A DNA stretch of 64,000 nt from Phialocephala subalpina (taxonomy: Eukaryota; Ascomycota; Leotiomycetes; Helotiales; Mollisiaceae), in NCBI GenBank assembly GCA_900073065.1, contig FJOG01000087.1, positions 32,769 to 96,768 on the forward strand, written 5' to 3'. How positions within the stretch are numbered: position 1 is the first letter of the stretch; each line of letters starts with the position of its first letter. Below are positions 11,930 to 22,252 of this stretch, piece by piece. Made by a program: the position numbers and the translations under genes. The notes beneath the pieces were generated by a model. That model worked only from the letters and a program-made list of their open reading frames with translations. It had not been told where the DNA came from and did not search any database.

Positions 11930-14900
11930 CGATGTACAATAAAACTCTATATTTTAAAGCTTACTTTAACTCGGCTAAAGCAAACGCTACTACGCAATTA
12001 GCTTAGATACACTCGTTTCCTTTAAATAACGCCGTCTTTCCAAGTTAAAGTATATACTCGAGTTCCGTTTAGAACGTCCGCCGGAAGTGCTTCTATAGCC
12101 AATTACTGTTACTCGCCCGTTTATATACCCCGTAATAAAGCGGCATAACCATATCAAGGAACCGATATTCCGTTTCCTTATACTTTAGATCCGTCGCCCG
12201 GTAAATATCTTACGGCTAATAGTAGTTCCAACAGGCCACATACCGCTGAATCCACTCCTTTTCTTCCCTCTTCCGCGTTTAGTACGCCTCGTTCTTCGCA
12301 TAAATCCAATGGAACCGCCAAGAGCAAGCACTTAATTCGTAATTGAACCTACGGCCAAAAATACGATAATAAAGATAATTGCTTAGCATGACTTCAAAGT
12401 CTCTTTTATAACTATCAAGCGCCTAATCCCGGATGTGGTCTTAGCGTAACACCTTATCCGGGCCAATAAATTGCATTCCTCTAATTACTACTAGCTCAAA
12501 TTTCAAGTCGAGAGGCCAGGCTTCTACATAAGGCTCTCGATAGACCTAGTATACTTCCTCGCCCGCTATATACTACCGCCAATTCGGCTGATCATCCAAA
12601 AACTAGCTAAGCACGCCTCGTGAGCAGTATTACTGGGTCAAATATAGCTACATAGCCTCCCGATCGGGAGAAAGGGACCCATTTACTTGCGGCTTCCACT
12701 CGGAATATAAGAGGACAATAAAAGAAGCTTTCCCACTATCTCGGCCTATTTTACTTAATTCCTAAGAAAAGGCCAATGCCTCGCTAAGCGTATTTACGTG
12801 GATAACCCATTATACGTGGGAATAATCAAACTTAATCCCAAGAGTAAACGTGGTTATAATCACGGGCTGGTCTTTGTTAGCAATCTACTGGGAGAGAATA
12901 GCAGCCTTTTCCTCTTTAAACCCGGACTTAGAAGTGTATGATAGACATTGCAAAAAGTCAGCAAATAAAGCCACTTCCTCCCGGGTATGGCAGTAGATAA
13001 TGATCTTATCCCGGGAGGCGTTAAAGATCTCTAGCCTAAGTTAGTATACTTATACTAGATTGGCAGCTCTCTTAATTAAAGCGCTAAATCCGGTCTCAAA
13101 ACTAACTATATATTTAATATTCGACCGGTTAATCGATTCCCGGATAATCCTGGGTTTTACTAGTTTATTGTACTCGATAAACGCTTTTTGTATCACGGGC
13201 GGAAGTGTGGCTATTAGTTAGACCGTTTGCGTCTTGACTTGCCGGATATACTAGCCCAATTGGGCTATGCATAGCCGGTAATCACTGGCCGTAATAGTGA
13301 GATGACTTTTATTGATGATAATACAGTTTAGTTTCTGCTTGCTAATTAGAATATAGTAGTATTCAAGAAAGCTTTAAGTATACGCAGTTTTAATTGATAT
13401 AATGGCTAGTGATATTGACCGTTTACAATCGACGGATTAGACCAGGGGCCGAATGCTTATTTAGTGAAAGCGTCTTAGTATATCACCCCGCAAAGCTACT
13501 ATTGGAAGAATTAAGATTGTAGTTCCCGCATTTGCAATTGCAGCCCCAATTATGACGATTAAAGTTTTACTAGAGTCGGTCCTTATTACCAGAACCACCT
13601 GCTCGGCCGATTAAGGGCCCATGACGGCAAGCACTCCATTCCGCTGACCGGGAACTCGGAATTGCAAGTCTAATGCGTTGTATAGTTTTCGAGCAACGGT
13701 TAGTAAATCTGCCTTAGTATAAGCACCTCTTTTGCGTATCTAATTACGTTTAGAAGCATTAAGCATTCGCAGGGACAGTGTCTCTAAAGCACTCCGCGGC
13801 CTCTTTCCCTGTAGAATATAATCGAATCGGAAGAACGTACGCCAACTCTCGGATGCTCGGTAATTCCGATGTAATAAAGTATTTATAGTAAGCGTAATAG
13901 TGCCAGTATATGCATAATTAAATGTGTAGTATATATGATTACTTAGTTCCGCTAAAGCAATTAGATCTAGTTCGTTTTTAATATTCTCTTTAATACTATT
14001 CTCAAGATTAAAGTTCGTTCGCTCTTTAATAGAGAACTTCTCTTTAGTGATTGATACTGCAAACTGCCGCCAGTTAGACGTATGCAAGCGTGGCACTTTA
14101 GTACGAGCACATGCTTTCGTTAGGTAGACCGAAAGTGTCCCATTAGTTTATACGGTCTCGTCTAACTTTGCCCAGAGGTATGGGGAGATTAGAGCACTTG
14201 GAGTCTGCTGGCGGAGGAATAATTGTCTTAGAGGCAGAATATATGCAATATACGAGAGTAGCAAATCCTTAATAGTTTTTGGTAAGAAGCGAATATTATC
14301 TTTGTACGCGCTAGACTATTATTGACTTTTGTAATACTAAGTATAAATTATGATCAGCTTCTCCTATATTAATAAATGGCGCTATTAAGCATTATTCCGC
14401 TATATAATCAATAGTAATTTAAGTTCTCGCAATGGTAAATCGGGTGGGATATAAAATAACATTAAAACCGGTTTGAGGAATTCTTGAGTATATGCCTCGT
14501 AGATGGCCATAACCTTTAGATATAAGGCTATGCTTCTATCCTCAGCCGTAGTCAAAAACATGGCCCGTAGTTAGGCATTTCTTTAGATCCGCCGAAAGAG
14601 AGTAAGTTTAGTACCCTTTAGAAACTCGGAATTACTGAAATGAAAGAGCTACGAGCCTCTAAAATCTTCTAGATCCAAATCGTCCTTTAGCCTCCACGAT
14701 TCTATTGGGATTAAGTCCCTAGCTTAGAATAGGAGTTTATTATAGAGTAGGGTATGGGCTTGTTAATATTCGGAAACTACTAAATCAAAGATTTGCGATA
14801 TTTGCAATTCAACCCCGCGATATTCTACTATTTGCTCGTCTAAAAACCACCGAGCTTAGTGTTTTACAATTACAGCCTTTCCAATTTTAAACAAGTATAG

Positions 14901-16390
14901 TCTCCACTACAAAATATGCCCAAATGGCGTCTCAACCAATTACTAGAAGAATTTCTTATAGATCCTAGCGAGAAAAACAGGGATTTGATCTTTGTCATCT
15001 TACTCTTGGAAATAAGCATAATCAAAAAGCATAAGTTAAATAGTCTACGTTAAAGCTAACAAATGGCTATTGAAATTTCCCGGCTCCTCCTATAACCCTC
15101 GGCCTTTTCCACGAACTTTTTTATTCAACATAGCGTAGAAACTTAAGACGGGCGATTTAAACGGTATACTACTAATAGTATAGCAAATTAGGGCCAAGTA
15201 AAGTCGCCGAATAGTATGCTTAAAAGTTAGCTTAACCTCCTTTTTATCCTCAAGAGCCAAGGCTTCCATAATCTTATTTATAGCTTGGATTTGTTAGGTA
15301 ATTGGCTAGATGATATCCGCAGGAAGCATTTAGTCTAATTGAGAGCGGGTAAAATGGTCGCCTTCATAATATACTACGCGGTAATAGTATACTAATAGCT
15401 GCTTCATAGTAGTAAAATAGGTAATTAGGGTCGACGTATTCTTGAAATACCGGAATCTATTTGCTTTATTTAACGCTTTAATATAAAATTTATTTAAGAT
15501 ATTGGCCCGCTACTAGGTCATTTTCCGGTCGGGCGAGGTGTTGCTGTATAACCGGTATGTATCTCTCAAAACGGCCTCGGTAGCAACTAAGATTCGGACG
15601 AGATTCGGATCCTTAGTATCTTTACTACTCGCATTAAGCTCTTTCTTCGATGGCAACTTATACGAGCTCCAAATCTCCTCGTCCTTTAACGTAATTAAAT
15701 AATATAAAAACCCCGTCAAATCATGTAGCCATAATACCCTTTCCGACCTTAAATCTCCAATATCTTGGACTATAGTAGTTTGCTCCTTAAAATCACATTT
15801 TATAGCCTTAAAATCTCCCTTTAGCTTCTTGAACAATTCCTTTTTTAACTCTATTAATAGAATCGAACCCGTGATAGCCTTTAATCCGCTAACCCTATTT
15901 TTATTCTTTATAATTACAAAGTAATTAATTCGTCTAAACGCGATGAAATATATTTAAAGTTTAACTGCCCTTTATAACGCGTATAACTTATGAATAGTAG
16001 CCTTGATTTTATGCGCTTGGGGTATATACTTCTTTATTTCCCGAAGATATTGGGTCTAATACCCGCAATTTAATTGTAGGCAATAGAACTTATTATATAT
16101 TACTAAGTGCTTAATCACTTGATATTTATCCTTAACTCGAGGCTTATATTACTAGAGCTCCCCGAGCGTTCTTAGACTATAAGTACTAAGCAATTCAAAA
16201 GTTGTCTTAAGTACTTGACTTAAAAGTCGGTGTGGTTTTGCCCGCAAGTAATATTCTTAGCTTCGATGGCTTAGAATAATACAAGAATGACAAGTATGAC
16301 ATATGATTACCCGATGGACCGAGTTATAAGAGAAGAAGCTTATCGTAAGCGTTTTGGGGGAGGTAGAAAAGGTATAAGGAAAGTGGTATT
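11930..16390 (-). pseudogene. Relic of a RecQ-type (telomere-linked class) helicase gene, copy B
   Basis: Minus-strand relic. Near 16,320-15,950 there is an N-terminal Cys/His cluster resembling the OrsD/DUF3505-type region of fungal telomere-linked helicases. A well-preserved stretch follows at 15,836-15,513, then another at 14,096-13,740, then the helicase core. The Walker A site near 13,561-13,590 reads TDSSKT instead of the expected TGSGKT. The DEAH box (about 13,310-13,360) reads NKSH, with motif III (ATLPP) still visible. All these changes fit G-to-A on the coding strand. Many TAG stops interrupt the frame. The part below about 12,900 continues as an eroded coding stretch that I cannot name and that may be a separate gene. 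It cannot encode an active helicase. Confidence 0.6.
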
Positions 16391-16439
16391 TAACCCGAAT
16401 AGTATCTGAACCGAATGCTACTTAATCATCGGCTCACGG

Positions 16440-19400
16440 ACTAATCCGCACCTCGCGATTCTAGTGTTTGAATCAAAAAGCGCCCTCATATAAGAGGTAG
16501 TAAAGTCGATCATACTATACGGGATACTAATATGCATAATATAAACGATTCTAGGATAATCTCCACTAGTACTAAGTGCTCTAATTACAATTATGAAACC
16601 CGCATCTTATAACTACTTCTTAATAATTACATTCTTTTTATTAATTATAAAATGATAATACGGACAACTTAAAACCTTGGCCATTTCTTTGGTTTTATCT
16701 CGGTTATTATAATAGAAAATGCTATGCTTTCTCGGTCTTAAACGCCGTAGCCGTGCTATTTCCTTGGCGAGCTTTAATATACTTTGATTAGGATATCGCC
16801 GCATTATATATCGGATATTGGCCCGAATCGTACTTATACGAATCAAACGAAAATCGGAGATGTATATTACCTCTCGCAACTCATCTAATCGAATGAGTGG
16901 GAGTATAGCTATCAGTAAGATTATAGGGCATTAGAGCACCTAAAAATGACCGAGTTGCCGTAGTTTAAGCCGGTAGTTACTAGCTGTAAATGAAAGATAA
17001 TATTCATTAAGCATTATACGGCGTAGTAATTTTCTTTTCCGGAGTATCGATTTATACGTAATAAACCCGGTTATTGTTGCCCGGTTAACGCTAACTATTA
17101 CCACGGGGGTATACCGCGTTTCTCTATAGTACTAGACGATATGCTCGATATGGGCAAGCCGAAGCCGCCGTACGTAGTCCTTCTCGAGTGCATTAAACGG
17201 TGCCACTATAATATTGATACTTAGGTCCCAAAGTATAGTTGGAAGTGTAAATATTAGCGTTTTACCGCCTCCAATGGGTAATACTACAATTAATGGAGTC
17301 TATTAGTCTAGTGTAATAAAGACAGCTTCTTTTTGTTCATTCGAACGGAACTCGGGCTCTTTTTGGTTGAGCACTTTCTTTAGTCCGTTATAGATCTCTT
17401 CTTTAGAGTAGATTAGGATCGTGGTGAGTGGTAGAACTCCAATCGTTGCTACTTTAACCCGTGGCCGACTAGGAAACGCCATTAGCTCTAACTCGAGTGA
17501 CTTATACTCGGACAAATGTGAACTTAATAGCGTTAATAACCCCGGTTGAAATAAACTGGTTAACGGCGGAGTAAAAACCACGGGCTGTAGTTTTTCCAAC
17601 GGTGATCTCGACTTCTTGGGAATTAGATTAACTGGTAGAGTTCTATACGACAAACTACGGTAATGTTTCGCGGATAGGGATGGCTTTTTACTATCTAATT
17701 TTAATAGTTGGTGTTATTGTGTACTAATAGCCCCAAAAATTCGAATGCTTTTATCACTCAAATTACGGATAATATCATTACGCACTTTATATCGCTCCGC
17801 AATATCCTTCTTATAAGCAGCGGTAAAATCCATAGCATTTACAACGATATTAGTGTCTTTATGCGATATATCTTTAATCGTAAGAAAATCCCTGAGAAAC
17901 TCTACTCTAATATATTCGCGGCTTATTTCAATAGCTACATTCCGATAATCTTGCGTAATTAACCGTATTCTTAGTCGAATAGCGGTTTCTTGGGTTAAAA
18001 CTTTCGTTAAATACTCGCGAGTCTATAAATTATGCTTATTATACTAGAAATAGTTACTCCGAGGGAATCCGTTTGTTTTTTGGTTTAAAGTCTCGGAAAA
18101 TAACTGCACGTAAGCTAAATATATAGCTTAAATTTATCTTATTCGCTATAAGAGAAATCGTAGGATAATCTTAGCCTTACTAAAGAGTGCCTAAGACTTA
18201 TAATACCGCGTAATATACGCGATTCGTCCGCCGATCATATATATATTACGCTTTTAAAGAAGTTTATTGCGGAACCGAATAAGCGTGATTTCTTCTCCGC
18301 GATTTGGTGGATTATCGCCCTCATACTTTAAAGCGAGCGATAATTCCTTGGTTCGCTTTAATAGTTGCTTATACTCGCGAACCCTCGTTATTCGCTAAGT
18401 ATTCTTCTTTCGGTCCTATAACTACTAGTCTTTGAGAGCTTTTAATATTTAATCCATTATTTATTGCCTCTTATTTTTCATTCTATTTACTTCATTTGTC
18501 ACTTATAAAGCGCCGCGAGCTGCAAATAATAAGTCATTTTGGATTATATCCAAATTAATCTCGAATTAGTTTTTCTTTTGCGCAATTTACATCAAATCCC
18601 GCCATAAGATGTTTTTGGCCTCTCGGATTATATCGTGGATTACATCTTTGAATCGCTTGATCGGCAATAGCTTCCCATGAAATTCCAAGATATTATTATT
18701 CGGACGATTCGTTTTAAACCGGGTCTAAGTAATGCTGGACTAATTGATCTTTTGTATGCTTATTGTCTTATTATACTTTAACATCTTAATTAAGAAGCTA
18801 TATAGGCTATAACTTCTAACCACGAGATATTGCTTCCGCAATTCAAGAAACCGGTCGATATTTACTGTAGTTTAGTTTGCCCTCGTAACTACTGGGAGTA
18901 TATACTCTACAAACAAGACCCAGACGCAATACATAAATCTAGCGAGCATATATAAATACTCGTTACTACGCCTCAAGCGATTCTCGTCTTCCATAATGCC
19001 TAAAATAACCGCAAAATGAATTATGGGATTATCAAATTGATTATAGCTTTTTAAACTCTACAAAATCATAGATATTATAAGCGCACTCATCTTTTGGACT
19101 TAAGTGTTCTCGTTTTCTCCGGATTCTAATGATTCGAGCATGTTTTGTAATAGCTGCTTCTATTTTAGGCTGAATTTTGTTAGTTTATAGTAGTCTTTCA
19201 TCACATTAAACTCTCTATTATCACTAGCCTTTTAAGTCTCATCCCCCTTTTTATCCTCTTTAACATCGTTTATAATAGCCTCTTTATTATCGTCTATTAA
19301 CCCCTTATCCCCACTCTCACTTTCATCACGTCTATAACTCTCCCTCTCTTTTTACGCTACGTACACTCGTAACAAATAGCAAGCAAAACGCCGAAGATAA

Positions 19401-20190
19401 GCAATATACCGATCCAAGTTATCCTCGTTTTACAACCGCACTATAAGCCGATTCTTAACTTTTTTAGTCGAGTTTGCCATTCGCAGCCAATATAGAGTAT
19501 CATCGTGCAAATTACTTAGCCTATCCACGGTACGCTTAATCATTATATCGACGATTTCGCTCACGCGTTGGAGTTACTTGTTTTTCCGGTTTGGCAATTT
19601 GCTAGTATAAATAATACGCTTAATATTACGATTGCTAAAGTGCGGTCGCTATTACACAAAGTTCCACTAATTAGTATTATTGCTTTTTTTAGTCTTAGAA
19701 TCTGCAATTTTAAGCCGTTTTGTGTCCCGCTCGTTTATTTCGTTGAATTCGCGTAGTAATTAGTCCCGGATTATAGTATCTTTGTTATTATCGTTATCTA
19801 TTGTTTCTATTTGCGGGGAAGCCTTTTCTTAGCATTTAATAATAAAATATCGTTGAAATCCAATTTTAAAGAACGTTTACACTTTCATTATTTTCCAATA
19901 TATCGAGTCTTATTTTGACTAAAATTATCCATGGCTTTTATAGTATTTTTGGATCGAGTTTTTTAATATTATAAACTAGTCACAATTATCGCATTGAAAT
20001 CCATCCAATGGTTTTTTTAGTGCTGCGAATAATAGTCCTCCGAGTTCTAATAGTTCTACGTCCTTTAAATACCGTAGTAGCAAATGTTTATACTTTGTAA
20101 GCACTAGTTTTCGTCTCTTCTTTCTAAGATTATAATTATTACGAAGATAGATTATTAGCCCTCGGATTACTATATAATACAAAATACAAA
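16440..20190 (-). pseudogene. Relic of a RecQ-type (telomere-linked class) helicase gene, copy A
   Basis: Second helicase relic, same strand, directly upstream of copy B. A zinc-finger-like CDNCD segment lies near 19,985-20,010. The stretch at 17,653-17,303 leads into a Walker A with an intact GGGKT core (about 17,258-17,281). At 16,879-16,613 lies the segment before and within helicase motif IV, ending with the conserved 'CPYYH' feature. A TSGDYP...IPYSM segment (about 16,560-16,480) corresponds to motifs V and VI, but the final Q..GRAGR-like part is broken. Stops are mostly TAG. The copy differs enough from B that the two are diverged family members rather than a recent duplication. Function if intact: ATP-dependent 3'-5' DNA unwinding; in other fungi such genes cluster near chromosome ends. 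Confidence 0.6.
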
Positions 20191-20450
20191 ATAAGACTTT
20201 ATATTCTGCATTATACTCAAACGTATCGTCGTTTTAATCGTCGTAATCTTGCTTATTGTCCCACTGAATAGTTATTTATTTAGTAACTTAAATCAATTGA
20301 TATACCCTAAGTTAACCTTAGACCCCCTTCAACTTACTCATATTTAGTATATAAGATGTTTAATACCGAGATTTATACTTAGTTAATGCTATGTATTAGT
20401 AGTATAGCAAAAGTTGTTGTCTTTATAAAGTTATGCCCTTATTTACACCG

Positions 20451-20536
20451 CCGATTTGATTGCCGATTTGATTAACACGCTAAGCCTATTCTAATTGCGC
20501 TTACCGAATATAGACGCCGATTTCACTGAAATCGGC
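20451..20536. repeat. Cluster of GCCGATTT repeats with a perfect palindrome
   Basis: Two direct copies of GCCGATTTGATT lie at about 20,452-20,475. At 20,516-20,536 an inverted repeat has 10-bp perfect arms (GCCGATTTCA / TGAAATCGGC) around one base. It lies upstream of helicase relic A, where a promoter or element end would be expected. Confidence 0.55.
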
Positions 20537-20639
20537 ACCCGCCTCATATAAAGGATAATATAAAACTTGTAAGCGCGGTATATTACTACGCGGTGCAAGG
20601 GATTATATGAAAATATAATAGAGTTTATAAGAAGCCTCT

Positions 20640-20795
20640 TAATATAAGTAATGGGGACGATATGGGACCCTTCTTTCCCACCGTATTTTCCGACCGGAAA
20701 AGTGTATTAGTCAGCCAGGGGGGGCGAGTCCGCCGCTGGCCCGTGCGCCCCCTTCCCACCGGGAAAGGGGCCGCGCATAAGGGGTAAATATACAA
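20640..20795. other. Second GC-rich island with hairpin potential
   Basis: A short G+C-rich stretch rich in inverted repeats (TTTTCC/GGAAAA at about 20,687-20,702, and a CCCCTTCCC/GGGAAAGGGG pair at about 20,750-20,772). It lies just before the 5' end of helicase relic A. No gene is visible. Confidence 0.5.
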
Positions 20796-20799
20796 GACT

Positions 20800-22252
20800 T
20801 TTAACTTCTATTATTATTATTTAAAGTTATTATAAATATTATTTGATGGGCCACTTATAATATGCGAAAAAAATATATATTCTCAAGTATTTTCTTGAAG
20901 ATTTCCTAAGGTTTATTTGCGATAATAATTAGTATAATTAATTATTCAAACCTATAGAAGTCTATAAGAAGTATAACCAAATTATAGTACTCAATGCAAA
21001 ATTTCTCAAGAAGCTATTACTTGATTTTTGGAAACACTAAAAGTGGAATCAATTTGACAAAGATACTCAAAGTAAAAATACTAATTAGAACTTTGATAAA
21101 AGACAAAAATATTATTGCCTTGTTCCTTATAATCTATAATACAATCGATATACTAAAGATTTTGAAAACGGATTAAATACAAGACTATTGAATTTGGGTA
21201 TTCTCCCTTTTTAGCGAAATGGCAAACTGGGCTTGGGAGAATGAGTGTAACGGATGACCAATAAAACAGTAAGGATGCCACGATTGCACATTGGGATATT
21301 CTACCAAAGACTATAGATGAATTAAAACTAAACTGGTCTCCTCAGGTTCCATGGGTTCCGATCAAGTCCCAATTCGATGTCGGTTCTCAAATCGACCAAT
21401 AGTACTCAAGCCAAAAGCTAGGAGGACCTCCCTGGCCCAAACTGTCTTTCATCCCGTTTTACGATGATTTTTGTGAATTGTGATAGAGCCGAACTCTGAA
21501 AATCTCAGGTCCTTCGCATTTTCACAGACAATGGAGGGGCAAAGATGAAATAGAAGATGATCTTGGTCTCGCTCAAGATTCGGATTCGGTATTATAGACA
21601 GAAAAGGACTCATGCTCTGAGTATAGTACAAGCTACCGGTTTCTGTCCAGAGAGACGTATCGAGGGTTGTCACCTCTTATTGCGTTATCCGACTCGTGCA
21701 CCGACTTCTCCTTCTAATGTGGTTAATTAAGTATCAACCTCTGCTTCGTGCCACTGGCTAACATATCGTTCGACTTCAAATGTGGCATCAAACCAGGGAC
21801 ATCCAGATGTACTAAATGGTCCGACCTGTAAAATAACCACTCCAAAGCATCATCGACGGCATTGACCTCTAATCCCCCACGCGAAAAACGAACTTTCCCG
21901 TTAAAGCGAGCGAAGGGACACCCGCTGCGGAGATGAATACTTATGCCCCTACCCGTACGTAGGACAACCATCTGATCTTGGTGCTTTCAGCCAGAGAGAG
22001 TGATAGTCCTGGTATCTTCGATGTCGGCGAGTTTGGAAATAGGTGAGCTCTTTAGTAGAGACATAACATCCATGGGGTTTATCACCGTCAACCCCTTCTA
22101 CTAAGTTCTGCAGCGACTCTCAACGATATACGAGATTGTAAAATGAAATGTGCCTGGGTCCGCGATATACTCATAATCCCAATTCGTCAAGTCTTACACT
22201 TCTGAACTTTAGTCCAGGAGAAATAAATTTAAGATAGTAAGAGATTTATTAA
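20800..22252. other. Transition from RIP-affected to normal DNA, no gene recognised
   Basis: AT-rich to about 21,180, then ordinary composition. Two short minus-strand open stretches (21,971-21,723 and 21,673-21,449) show no recognisable domain and no plausible joining, so I do not call them genes. The last few hundred bases are the 3' flank of the CHAT gene. Confidence 0.5.

Noticed and set aside
1..20800. Starship-type giant element (DUF3435 tyrosine recombinase captain)
   Set aside because: No R-H-R-Y recombinase signature or direct-repeat boundaries could be read in the relics; the recognisable pieces are helicase-like or unknown.
21449..21971. Two short minus-strand open stretches as a small gene
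   Set aside because: No domain, no start context and no in-phase splice joining them.
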